64,000 bases of DNA from Ascarosepion bandense (GCA_037127315.1 JBBBDQ010001294.1:742501-806500); one strand, 5' to 3'. Numbered from the stretch's first letter, positions 32,782 through 43,247 are shown. The notes: generated by a model not told the origin, from the letters alone. Translations and numbers: made by a program.

Positions 32782-32789
32782 AAACTAAA

Positions 32790-34180
32790 TCTAGCAGCAA
32801 GGCTTCTGATTGGAAGATTAAAGGTTGTGAGGAGCATGGAACCAACTCTTAATTGCTTTTGCTCAGTAAGTATTAAATGATCCATAATCAGTTGATATGC
32901 TGTTAACCAAACCAAACTAAACCTAATCAAAATGCCTTCATAATTTGATTTTACATTCAAAAAAACAGAAATAATTTAAGTATAATACATAATTTCTGAT
33001 AGAAGATTGTTTGTGAGTGAAGAAATCCATTGGATCAAGTTTAGGCAAACATGCTTGCCAGTCAACTGGACCTCTTTGACCAAAAGAAATGAAATGTTTT
33101 ATCAAGTTACTTACAGACTTTTGAATAATGTAGATGGGCCCCATCTTGTTGGAAATAAAGGTTATATGAATTAGAATTGATTCATTTGAATTTCGCAATA
33201 CTTATCACCTATGACTATTCCATCAAAAATATTGTTTTTAAAACACCAGAACTTCAAATATCACCCCAAATAGTGACACCAGGCTGGTTTAGTTGTTGCT
33301 CTAGTGTTAAAAGTGTGTTCCCACTATACCAATAAACATATTCCACCTACTGTTTACCTACTTTTGGATCACTCTGCATATATATAAACAAGGTATATTT
33401 AGGCAGTAAGTATTCATCTAAACAAGTCTGATTAAAAAGAACTGACAAGATCTGTCGGTTTTATTTTTTACTATATTTTTCCAATTTTTCTATGAGTATT
33501 TTTCTTGAAGTTGTGGATAAACTATTTGTTATAGGATCTCCCCTTTTTGTATATGATAATGGACTTCACAGAGTATACATATACTCCTGCCATAGAGAAA
33601 ACAGTAGTAGAGAGTATTTGTAGAGATCCATTACACTTATCGGAGAGTACCGGAACTGATATGTAAGTTTTTTCTCAGAGATGCCGAACTTACCCAGAGA
33701 CTACCGCATCAGAAGTCAGACTAACTCTGAGCTCCACTCAGCTAGAATAATATACACTGATATACTATTTCCAATGACTTCACTTCAAGACTTGTACATA
33801 TTTATTTCTTACTAATAGTATTCCTGGATTTGCTAACCTGCGTTCAAGTTTGTATATTACGTTCAATATAACCTACTTTTCTATCTCCATGTCTGTTTTT
33901 GTTGTTCATTATTTAATGCAGTTCCTCACCCAGAATCTACAACACTATCCAAAGTTCATACTGTGTTGTTTCTGTTCAAGTACATTCAATTTTCTCAGTC
34001 ATTATCAAGAAAGAATGTAGTATCTGTGTAGTACTTAGAATTCCTTTGTCTTCATCATGGTATTCTTTGGGAAGATGAATGTTTGAAATAGTCAAATAGT
34101 CTAGCATAACAATCCCATGTGTAATGGCTATTAAAAACGAGGTTGCACAAAAAGAATGCAATTTATTTAATTTTATTGAA
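32790..34180. other. Intergenic, nothing recognised
   Basis: AT-rich. The stretch 33590-33770 is more balanced ('gagagtaccggaactgatatgtaagt', 'actaccgcatcagaag') and looks different from neighbours, possibly an LTR or single-copy region, but no landmark confirms this. Confidence 0.4.
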
Positions 34181-34183
34181 TTC

Positions 34184-34545
34184 ACTACTCTTGGGTCAAG
34201 TCACTGGAACTAACCAACGTCTATATCCACTGGGCCACATACCCTTCAGGAGTTGTGAGTTCAATAGCAGGCTACAGCAGTGGTGAACAAATAACGTAAA
34301 GAGTTAAATTAAAAGGGAGATAACTACATGTCTACCAGAAGTGGCATTATCCATGGAATGAGAATGATATATCCAAGTCATCAGAATAAAGGGTTCAGTT
34401 TGAAATTCCTAACATCCTGAAGGAGCATACAGTGGCCAAAAACATCATAAACATGGCAATAAAGATGAGGACAATAGTTCAAATATTGTAAAAAATGTAA
34501 ATACTATCTCATCTCAGAAGTATAGACAAATACCAGCAAAAACAA
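34184..34545 (+). mobile_element. tRNA-derived SINE family 2 with inverted head
   Basis: The first ~60 bases ('tgggtcaagtcactggaactaacc...ccactgggccac') are the SINE head in reverse; from about 34250 the SINE continues forward ('gttgtgagttcaatagcagg', 'gtggtgaacaaataac', 'gatgaggacaatag', 'tctcagaagtatagac'). Confidence 0.7.
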
Positions 34546-34812
34546 AATACAAACTTTGGACAGTTTATCTACATCTTTGTGTGCAATAATTAACACCTTA
34601 TCCAAAAATTGAAAAAATATAATGAAAAATTAAAAAGTACAGATTTTTCAGTTCTTTTAAATCAAACTTGTTTGAATATATATACATATATACATAGATA
34701 TATATGAAAATGCAATCAATTCATTTTGTTCCTTTAAATCATGAATCATCCAAGTCTTTTCATATACCTGACATTTCTCTTAAGAAACATAGGAAAGTGT
34801 ATTTGTGATATC

Positions 34813-35037
34813 TCATGTCATGCAACCTGGGCTATTTTTAATCGGGGCTTCAATTTTGTTATCAACAATGTCTGAAGGCCTGCCAGAATGTTCTTGGCCT
34901 TCCAGATAACAAGCTCTACTTCTGAACTTTGTGAGCCACTTCCAAATAACACTCTCATCTACAACAACATCACCACAAATAGCATTGATCTTTTTGCAGT
35001 TTGTACAGCAATTTGTTCTTTCCAGAAATAATGTCAT
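34813..35037 (-). pseudogene. Mariner-type transposase N-terminal helix-turn-helix fragment
   Basis: INAICGDVVVDESVIWKWLTKF and GQEHSGRPSD match the second helix-turn-helix and linker of mariner transposases, which bind the terminal repeats. About 74 residues, no catalytic domain in frame. Confidence 0.6.
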
Positions 35038-35392
35038 ATATTCTAGAGACTAACGGAATATAATTGAACTTGAAAAGAATTTATTCCTGTTGAAGGCAAA
35101 AAAGAATATGCAATGATTTCAGTCAAAGGCGGAATGCAAAAACAAAAATAAACAGTGTATTGTGAAAACAATGCTAGTTTTTAAATAAAAACAATAAAAA
35201 TAGTTAGATTAAATAATTCAGTCAGAAGTGAATGAAATTTACATTAAAATATTTCTGGTTATAAAACAATTAATTATATTTAAGAGCCAATGAGAAATAT
35301 GTTTTGGTTGTTAGAAACAATGATATAAATACACATTTGTGTCAGTGCATCAAAGTTGGAAAAAATTTGAACAATGAAATAAACAGTAAAGT
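35038..35392. other. Intergenic, AT-rich
   Basis: Nothing recognised. Confidence 0.4.
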
Positions 35393-35693
35393 GTTTACAT
35401 CAAATGCAGCTGGTTAAAGACAACAACTGGTAATTAGGCCTGCTCATAATTGGATGAAGCTCAACAGAGTGTGAACTTATATATAAGAGACAACAATTAT
35501 TAGCCATAAGGGGTCAGTTGGCAGTTAAGATCAAAACAGAGACCAAGAAAGCCATAGGGAAACCACGAAAAAGCATAGTCACTAGCTCTTTGATGTGTGT
35601 GTGCTATCACCTTCAAACATACTTCCACTCTATGACACATCACCTGATGACTGAATAAACAATATGCTGTTTACAATAAGTGCACATCAAATG
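35393..35693 (+). other. Possible solo LTR
   Basis: Contains TATATATAAGAGAC near 35478, an AATAAA near 35654 and a TGTTTACA...TGTTTACA pair of ends. The 10-mer ACATCAAATG flanks it at 35397 and 35684. The evidence is thin; it could be chance in AT-rich DNA. Confidence 0.25.
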
Positions 35694-35904
35694 ACAACAG
35701 CTGCACTTCATTCTCTTTTAATGTAAAAACATTTAGAATTCACAATTCACAAAGAAATCCAAATATAAAAGACTTTCTGAATTGTCATATATCTGAATGT
35801 ATAAATATTTAATAAGTTCCAGTCACATGCAAACTGAAATCTTGTATTAAAGTGACAACTGCAAAATGCCCCAAAAGTTTGTTCTCACCATATATATATA
35901 TATA

Positions 35905-36276
35905 TCTTTTCACTCTTTTTATTTTTTTTTCAATTGGAGTAGATAGACTAAGCTATTGTCCGGTTCACACTCCACCCACGTCTATTGAACAGGTGAAGAG
36001 GCTCATCTCTTGTTTCCTGTTTAGGTTGTGGTTTCCGGTTTTTCTCTTTTCCAATCTTTTCACTCTTTATTTTTATTTTTATTTTGTTTTTCAATTGGAG
36101 TAGATAGACTAAACTATCGCCCAGTTCACACTCCACCCATGTCTATTGAACAGGTGAAGAGGCTCATCCCTTGTTTCCTGTTTAGGATGTGGTTTCCGGT
36201 TTTTCTCTTTTCCAATCTTTTCACTCTTATGTAGCCCCCTGCGCATCAGTGGTGTTCTCGCCTTGCTTGGGGTGAT
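35905..36276 (+). mobile_element. Short LINE derivative: two 5' units joined to LINE 3' tail
   Basis: A 161-bp unit starting CAATTGGAGTAGATAGACTA occurs at 35931 and 36092, preceded by the end of a further unit. Each has 'tcacactccaccc', 'attgaacaggtgaagaggctcat' and 'tggtttccggtt'. It is homologous to the extreme 5' end of the LINE at 19913-19770. The last unit runs directly into the LINE 3' tail ('tgtagccccctgcgcatcagtggtg...gccttgcttggggtga'). No coding region remains. Confidence 0.8.
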
Positions 36277-36619
36277 TATATATATATATATATATATATA
36301 TTATGCATGCATATATATATGGTTTAAGGTAGTTATAAACTACTTACCCATCAAAATAAATTATATTATATTAGATAATGTGTTTTTTCTTTATGTATAT
36401 CATATTACTCTGGATAGTACCACTGACTCCTCTGTCTAGATATATCTCTTTAATAATTTATATTAAATAGATCTATTTAGATTATCTTCCTTGTTTAAGG
36501 ATTTGACATAACATTTGAATATAACATATATAATAATGTAAATAATGGTAATTAATGGAAGTACATTCCACAGTTAGATTTTAAAAAGTGCTTAATACAA
36601 AAGTAGAGCATAAATATAT
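36277..36619. other. Intergenic with (AT)n
   Basis: AT-rich, only microsatellite DNA at the start; otherwise unrecognised. Confidence 0.45.
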
Positions 36620-36800
36620 GGCAATTATTATTATTATTATTATTATAATAGCATATGGCAACTCAATAGCTATAAAGTTTCTGTGTTAAACACCATCATC
36701 AGGCAGTAAAATGTGGTTACTTAACCACATTTTACTCTCTGATGATGGTGTTTTAACACAGAAACTTTATAGCTACTGAGTTGCAGTATGCTATTATTCT
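36620..36800. mobile_element. Foldback element with two hammerhead-like motifs
   Basis: Arms 36650-36716 and 36717-36790 are inverted copies ('gcaactcaatagctataaagtttctgtgtt...' and its complement), flanked by ATT repeats. Each arm carries CTGATGATGGTGTTT...AACACAGAAAC in opposite orientation. Confidence 0.75.
36730..36790 (+). ncRNA. Hammerhead-like motif, family D
   Basis: CTGATGA (36739-36745), helix II GUGUU-UU-AACAC, GAAAC (36761-36765), then ACU...AGU forming a three-pair helix III, GUU and GCAGTA (36783-36788). The partner of GCAGTA, UACUGC, is present just before the core in the opposite arm; in this arm it reads UACUCU, so helix I is weakened here. Confidence 0.5.
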
Positions 36801-36859
36801 TATTATTATATATAGATATATAGATATATTCTCATATAGTATATATCGCATTGATTTCC

Positions 36860-36975
36860 ATCCATCTCTTATCCTTTCTTCAATATCACCTGTACCTTGT
36901 TTTTTCTTTCACTCTAACACCCTGCACGCCAGTGATGGTCTTGCCTTGCTTGAAGTGAAATCATTATAACAAAAA
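36860..36975 (+). mobile_element. LINE 3' tail only
   Basis: 'taacaccctgcacgccagtgatggtcttgccttgcttgaagtgaaatcattataac' matches the jockey/I-like LINE tail; nothing of the coding region remains. Confidence 0.55.
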
Positions 36976-37465
36976 TTTAGAAATATTGGTGTTATAAACA
37001 AATATTTTCATGTACTGTGAAGATACACAGGAATGGGCTCTTAGATATTGTACAGTAGACTTGTACTTGACAACTGAAGTGTAAGACATCTTGATAAGGT
37101 TGTGGTCATTAAGCCAACATATGTACTTACATTTTTGTCCAAGATAAAGTCTCCTAAAAGATATTTAAACTGATATACAATGTTGGCATTTTCCAAAACA
37201 CATATTGACAGAGAGAATAATTGTTGCATATGATTAAGTTGGCTGTGTTAAATTTAGTAGAATATGTAATTATTTCAAGTTTTTTAAAATGATCATTTGG
37301 GAATATATAAGTATTTATGAAATTTTTAGGACTTTTTATCCTGTTTATAGTTAGAATGCATTTGGTTACAGTATAGTAGGTGGATATCTTTAGGGTTATT
37401 TGAAGAAATATTATGTTTTTTTTATGTTAATAGTTCTAATAACTCATCTAATTTGTTCGTCAATG
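36976..37465. other. Intergenic, possibly decayed retroelement
   Basis: AT-rich. It lies beside a Penelope-like fragment and may be its decayed continuation, but no motif is firm. Confidence 0.35.
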
Positions 37466-37927
37466 ATATTTTTTTTTAATCATTTCACTCCAAGCAAGGC
37501 ATTCCACTGCCACTATTGTGCAGGGGGGTTACATAGGGGAAAGTGATGAGAAAGAGTGGTTAGATATAGGAAATATCAGAAGGAGGGTGATAGACGGGTA
37601 AGGATACAGAGGATGAGGGTTGGGTAGATGGGAAGAGTGTTTGAGAGAATGGATGCAAGTTAGTGCATTATGAGGTGTCTACTGACCTTACATTTAAACT
37701 TCTGGCGATTGTAGCTGTCGGGGAAGCAAGTATGCAGAAGGGAATTCCACAGGCGGGAAGTGCAAGAAAAGAAGCTGTTGGAGTAGAAATTGCGGTTACA
37801 TTTTATCGGTTTCACTCTAGTAGGGTGGGATCTAGCTGCTAATCTAGTATCTAGTACAAATTCGTATTTAGGGGGCACCAGTGATCTAAGTTCATCAGAG
37901 CAGAAGCCATGAAAGTATTTATAGAAG
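37466..37927 (-). mobile_element. Jockey/I-like LINE, 5'-truncated 3' end
   Basis: From poly(A) complement at 37466 through the tail ('aatcatttcactccaagcaaggcattcc...') to the segment encoding FYKYFHGFCSDELRSLVPPKYEF. The 72-residue open frame at 37878-37660 covers TRLAARSHP, SNSFFSCTSRLWNSLL. Inserted next to a Penelope-like fragment. Confidence 0.85.
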
Positions 37928-37934
37928 ATTAATA

Positions 37935-38110
37935 TAATTATGATTAATAGTGTCTATCAATAGAACAAAAAAAATATTTTATTATTAATGTTATATTTAT
38001 ATCTGAAGTTAGAACAGTTTTTTTAAAGTATTTTTGTAGTTCATGTATTTCATCTGTTTTTAATGAAGATAAGAATATTATCAACATATCTTCAAATAGA
38101 TGAATGGTTT
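37935..38110 (-). pseudogene. Penelope-like reverse transcriptase scrap
   Basis: Minus-strand translation gives RYVDNILIFIK, a reverse transcriptase C motif with the second Asp changed to Asn, then, in another frame, KTDEIHELQKYFKKTV, the typical following helix. Cut off on one side by the LINE insertion. Confidence 0.5.
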
Positions 38111-38231
38111 TAATGATCATAAATCACTTATTTTCATATATATATGTGTGCGATTTTTTTGGGGAGGTAGAATTTAAATTATATGGTACATGTATACTTA
38201 GACACATATATATATATATATATCTACTTAG

Positions 38232-38274
<43 letters not shown>

Positions 38275-38283
38275 TAATTCACT

Positions 38284-38985
38284 ATACAATGGCACGATCA
38301 CTCTTCCCAAAAAATTCGATAAATTCATAAATCTTTCCAACCACGAACTAACTAAGCACCAAAAAGAATTACTCAACCTTGGACCTAACTGCCATATATA
38401 CCGTAAGTATAACCAGCTTACTAAAAAAATTGAAATAGAAACGCTCTATCAAAGCATCACTAAATTACAAGATGAAAAACTTATAACCGTTAAACCCGAA
38501 CTGAAAGATCTACTTAAGGCTGAGGCAATCAAAGATCGCCATGATAAAAGCAGAAGCTCCTCAAAAATTCTATCGAAACAACTAAAAAGTGCCGCGCACG
38601 AACTACGCAACCACCTTCACATAATTGTAAAAAAAGCTGACAAGGCTAACATCTTTGTTGTACTTAACAAATCAGATTACAACACAAAACTCAACCACAT
38701 ACTCCATGACCACACAAAATTTAAAAAAATTAACAAAAACCCGACACACCAACTAAAATCTAAACTTAATAAACTCATTAGTGCCAACAACGCTGATCAG
38801 AATTCCTTAAAACTCCCTAAAATTATTGGTGACTATAAACCTGGTTACATATACGGAACCATAAAAACTCATAAACCTAACTATCCTCTCTGCCCTATCA
38901 TATCCCAAATTCCTACTCCTGTATACCAGTTAACTAAACATATTAACCAGCTTATCACACCCTACCTTCCGAGTATGGACATATA
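38284..38985 (+). pseudogene. Penelope-like element: N-terminal reverse transcriptase region
   Basis: Long uninterrupted translation: FDKFINLSNHELTKHQKELL, LGPNCH, HIIVKKADKANIFVVLNKSDY, LPKIIGDYKPGYIYGTIKTHK and PLCPIISQI. These match the N-terminal region and first RT blocks of Penelope-like elements, which are telomerase-related retroelements. The frame is open for about 230 codons, so this piece is younger than the others. It ends near 38985, before the catalytic YVDD block. Confidence 0.7.
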
Positions 38986-39111
38986 TTTTCAATTCAATTC
39001 TCTTTATTGTTAATAGCTTAAATGTTCTATGTTTACTGTGTGTTAATATTTACTCTTTGATAATGGCTTATGTGAGACGAAAGCTTAGACCCGATAAAAA
39101 ATTCAACAAAT

Positions 39112-39926
39112 ACTGTGATTTTTTGTTGTCTTTCAACGACATCACCATCAAGTATATCAGACAGTATGAACGGATCCTACACAAAATTAATAGACAATTT
39201 GCTCTTTGCTGATGATGGAGCACTCTCTGAAGAAGTATTGCAGCAACTCATCAGCTGCTTCAAGAATGCATGTAGAGAGTTTGGCTTGACCATCTGCCTA
39301 AAAAAGACAACATTCTGGGCCAAGATGTAAGCAGTACCCCAAACATCACCATTGGTGACTACACCCTCAAGGTTGTCGAAGACTTCACTTACCTCAGCTC
39401 CAACATCACCAGCAACCTCTCTCTGGACACCAAACTCCACAACAGCAAGGTATCAACAGCCATGGCTCACTTAAAAAAGATATGTATATGAGTATGTAAA
39501 TTCAACCCTATATTTTCATGTATATACATATCATGAGTCTGTGTGTATATGAAGAAGAACACTGTAGTCCTACCAAATGTGATGGGTGTATAATGGCAGA
39601 GACAAAATGCTGACCAAGATGATGGTGCACCAGGCCTGTGTGCTCAGCATGCTGCTCTACAGCAGTGAATCATGGACCCTCTACTCCTGCCAAGAGCACA
39701 TGCTCAACATCTTCCAGCTGCGCATCCTCAGGAAAATCCTGGGAATCACCTGGCAAGATTGCGTCTTTAATAAGAGTGTCCTTGATCAGGCAGACATCAT
39801 AAGCATGTTCACTCTGTTCAAACAGCATCATCTTTGCTGGTTTGGCCATGCCAGGCAAATGAACAATGGGAGTATCCCCAAGGATGTTCTATTCCAAACC
39901 TGCAGGAAGTTGGTTGGAATGAAATA
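39112..39926 (+). mobile_element. LINE fragment, FADD-type reverse transcriptase
   Basis: First frame: KLIDNLLFADDGALSEE (catalytic FADD intact) to FGLTICLKKT; then frameshifted SSTPNITIGDYTLKVVEDFTYL. After an unrelated ~100-base stretch (39481-39584) a second frame gives QACVLSMLLYSSESWT, FQLRILRKILGITWQD and LCWFGHARQM. This is a different LINE family from the RTE-like and jockey-like ones here. Confidence 0.75.
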
Positions 39927-39959
39927 ACAAAACTGTTTTTTTTTTATTAAAGCCACTAA

Positions 39960-40285
39960 ATTCTGCCAGGCTAGAAATCAGCCCACTCCAAATCGAAATC
40001 AACACACTCTGACTTGATTTCATCCCACTTTTACCAACCTATTCCAACTCCAAGCTAGCTCACTCCAACTTCGAACCAGTCCACACTGACCTGATTCCAG
40101 CCCACAGACTTCTAACCAGCCCACTCCTACTTCAAAACAGCCTACTGTAACTCAAAACTGGCCTACTCTAATTCAGAATTAATCCATTCCAACTCAAAAC
40201 CAATCTACTCTGACTCAAAACCAGCCCATTTCAACTCCAAACCTCTTCTCTCCGGCTTGAAATCAGCCCACTCTGAGCAGAACCC
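39960..40285. repeat. Diverged ~20-bp minisatellite, CAGCCCACT type
   Basis: Many imperfect units resembling AACCAGCCCACTCTGACTC follow each other for about 325 bases. Units vary in the middle positions. No coding content. Confidence 0.75.
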
Positions 40286-40615
40286 TGTTAATTTCTTCAC
40301 CATCTTGCATACCACAATGTGACATTATTGCTTAGGTAATGATTGGTATTATTAGGTATGAGCCTGATCAAAGGTCAAGATCAGTGCACTTTGAATGCAT
40401 TTTCTTCTTAATGAATCTTTTTCTCTTCTGATCGGACTGGCATTTATTAAGCCAAAATTGTGGCCAGATTTGTTACATTGAAGTATATGAGTTGAGTGTA
40501 TGGACTGAAATCCAACAAGATGAATAGTATAAGTAAAGAGCAAGTAGAAAAAATGTCTTTAAACTTACATGTTTCCATTTAATAAGCTTAACAAAAAAAT
40601 TTAGAGAAATTTAGC
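40286..40615. other. Possible Penelope-like scrap
   Basis: 'agattcattaagaagaaaatgcattcaaa' on the minus strand lies in a frame giving CNKSGHNFGLINASPIRREKDSLRRK, similar in pattern to the element end at 11290-11200. Tentative. Confidence 0.35.
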
Positions 40616-40657
40616 AAATCTCTGAAGAAGCTTATTAAAGTGAAACATGTTAGATTA
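40616..40657 (+). ncRNA. Hammerhead-like motif, family G, best copy
   Basis: AATCT (40617-40621), CTGAAGA (40622-40628), AGCTTATTAAAGT as helix II (A-U, CUU/AAG with a bulged G), GAAAC (40642-40646), ATGTT, then AGATT (40652-40656). Helix I AAUCU/AGAUU is five perfect pairs; ACAUGU is a self-complementary helix III; the cleavage triplet is GUU. All core bases are present. Short palindromic helix III is the pattern described for Penelope-like elements, where two copies act together. Confidence 0.6.
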
Positions 40658-40905
40658 AAGACACTTTTTCTTACCTGTTCTTTACTGCGTATGTTTAAAG
40701 TGTTTTTATACAGCAGATCTCTGTAATGCTCCAATACACTTTTTGAAGATTTTTAGATGTTTCACTGATGTACATCACTGGGCAATTAATACAATTTATT
40801 TCCTGGTTTCCAGGGACAATTTGAACATAATTTGTCAAACATCTTCTGAAAATTTTTAACTCTTGTAATCCATATCAATGAGTTTTATTTTTGTTTTGAT
40901 AAGAT

Positions 40906-40936
<31 letters not shown>
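40906..40936. repeat. (CTAT)n microsatellite
   Basis: About seven and a half CTAT units at the edge of a foldback element. Confidence 0.95.
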
Positions 40937-40938
<2 letters not shown>

Positions 40939-40939
40939 A

Positions 40940-41100
40940 TAATATACAAATTTCTGCAAACATGACTGACTGCAACTACAGTTTCATGCACTTGAATGCA
41001 ATCATCAGAAAGTTGGTCTGACTTCCTGATGATTACATTCAAGTGCATGAAAGTGTATTCATATTCATGGTCCATCATGTTTGCAAGAATTAGTATATTA
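40940..41100. mobile_element. Foldback element with hammerhead-like cores
   Basis: Arms 40940-41010 and 41020-41100 are inverted copies ('atgcacttgaatgcaatcatcag' and complement). Minus strand 41008-40982 reads CUGAUGA-UUGCA-loop-UGCAU-GAAAC; plus strand 41026-41052 has the partner with one helix II change. A matching helix I is not clear. Confidence 0.6.
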
Positions 41101-41192
41101 AAAGTTCTGCCTCATTGCAAGGCAGTGAACACTTTTCTTCCTAGTTTGGGATCATTAGTAGGTTCTTTTTGAGTTACTAATTTCCCCAAAGT

Positions 41193-41201
41193 ATCTATCT
41201 A

Positions 41202-41250
<49 letters not shown>
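41193..41250. repeat. Compound microsatellite (TATC)n(TC)n(TA)n
   Basis: Three adjoining simple repeats. Confidence 0.95.
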
Positions 41251-41253
<3 letters not shown>

Positions 41254-41399
41254 TGTTTGTTTGTTTCGAGGTTTAGCAACCTATCAATCCTTATGGAATC
41301 ATTTAAGGTCATAACCGATGATTTTGGGTAAGGTTAATTTATTTTTACAACATTTTCTTTTCGAGTATCAATATTCATGGGGATTTGTTTTTAAGAGCA

Positions 41400-41837
41400 G
41401 GGTCCCCAAGTTCTACCCTTGTTATTTAACCCATAACTGGAAGGAAGGGACGGATTAATACCTTGCCCAAGGGTATCAGTGCTTAAGTGAATGCAATGAA
41501 TTCAACTGGAATTCGAACTCAGCTCACCGATTTCTCCTTCCGATCCGATATCCACTGCACCACAAAGCACATCCATCACTAAACGCTTACAGCACCTGGT
41601 ATTCCCAAATGGTCACCCATCTAAGTACTGACCAGGCTCAACATTGCTTAACTTTGGTGATCGAGCGAGAACCGGTGTATTCAACATGATATGGCCGTAA
41701 GCATGCACATCTGTCACTAAATGCTTACAGCACCTGGTATTCCCAAACGGTCACCCATCTAAGAACTGACCAGGCTCAACGTTGCTTAACTTCAGTGATC
41801 GAGTGAGAACCGGTGTATTCAATGTGATAGGCCGTAA
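41400..41837 (-). mobile_element. Composite SINE: 5S-5S-tRNA
   Basis: On the minus strand, a 5S-derived unit (41837-41724), a short linker ('gcatttagtgacagatgtgc'), a second 5S-derived unit (41701-41587), the same linker again, then the head of SINE family 1 (41577-41400). Both 5S units keep 'aagttaagcaac' and 'tgggaataccaggtgctgtaa'. The tRNA-derived part is cut off after the AATACCC block. Confidence 0.8.
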
Positions 41838-42580
41838 TATATATATATATAGATATATATATATAAACTGAAATACATATAGAGATATGATTTGAGATAA
41901 ATAGAAATGAAAATATAATGTCAATCATTATCTTTTGTATTCTTCATTCTTGTTCTTTTATTTTTTTCTCTTCTTAATAATGTTTTTGTTTAATCTTGTT
42001 TTTATAATTTTTCCCACTCAGTAACCATTTAGATCTTAGTGACTTTATTGCCTTGTTTGAAGTGATGTGATGAAAAAAAAACAGCTGGAAACTCAGCTAT
42101 TAGTTTCCAGTTTCTTGTTTCCCAGTCAACTTTAATATTTAAAAATGTAAATGTCAGTCATTATCTTTGTTCTTTTTAACAACTGTTCTTTTATGGTCCA
42201 CTCTCCATATTTATACTTTTGTTATATGTTTTATATTTCATCTTCATTATTATTATTTTTATAATATATTTGTATATATTATATGTTTATTTTATTTATA
42301 TATATTCTTTTATTTTTATTTTATTAAAATTAATTTAATTTTTATTTTAATTTAAAATTTTCATTTTAATTTATTTCATTTTATCTTTCCAATTTATTAT
42401 GTTAGGTCCAATGAATTTATATCTTCATGTTGTTTTTTTTAAATATTCTTTATTTTACTTTTTATGACCAATTTTTCTGTTTGTGTATGTGATTTCATCA
42501 TTTTTTTTTTAAATATCAAAATATTTAACACTTTAACAGATGTCTATATCTGATTGCAATTCACTTCCACACAAAACTTA
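41838..42580. other. Intergenic, AT-rich
   Basis: A possible LINE tail scrap near 42040-42075 ('attgccttgtttgaagtgatgtgatgaaaaaa'). Otherwise T-rich sequence without features. Confidence 0.4.
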
Positions 42581-42581
42581 A

Positions 42582-43010
42582 AATTTCTCTCTCTTGGTCA
42601 TTTCTATTGTCTTTCCCTATTCTTCCCTCTCTACATTTTCTCACTTTTTCTTCTTCACTTTCTCCTTCTGTATCTTTCCTTTTACTCTTTCTTTTCATTT
42701 TCTTTATAGAAGTACAATTCTTTTTTTTAAATGCCAAACATTTGCACCCAAACACTATAACCAATGTCAATATCTATCAAAATTTAAAATTTTTCTCTCT
42801 TAGCCATTTCCATTGGTTCTTTCCTCTCTCTATTTTCTCACTTATTTTCCTCTTCATTTTTTATTTCTTCTGTATCTTTCCTTTTTCTCTTTGTTTTCCT
42901 GTTTTTGATTTCTCATCTTATTTTCTGATCTTTTCTTCCCTCTTTCTTTCCCCATTTTCAATATCTTTTTACCTGGTACAGAAGAAAAAATATCCAAAAA
43001 TAAAGAGAAG
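42582..43010. repeat. Tandemly duplicated ~205-bp pyrimidine-rich block
   Basis: 'aatttctctctcttggtcatttc' at 42582 and 'aatttttctctcttagccatttcc' at 42787 start two copies with the same order of CT-rich blocks. The long open frames here are products of the C/T bias. Confidence 0.65.
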
Positions 43011-43247
43011 TGTTGTTCTTAAAAAGTTTTTAAAGTAAACATTTATTGCCATCAATGTTAATTACTCAATGAGAAATTGTTCTTTCAATGTTGAAACAAA
43101 ATGTACAATTTTGTAGTAGTTTGTAGTTTGTGCATGTTTTAATGTAATAGTTAATAATAAATATTCATTGCTCTATTTTTATATTGAGCACTGTTTTAAA
43201 TTAATGTTTGAAATGTTGCAATTATTTTCTTCATTCTTATTCATTTG

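Noticed and set aside
35641..35660. CTGATGA near 35645 as another hammerhead core
   Set aside because: No GAAA box at suitable distance with a helix II between, and no helix I partner.
42607..43038. 143-codon open frame
   Set aside because: It lies in a duplicated pyrimidine-rich block; composition alone explains it.
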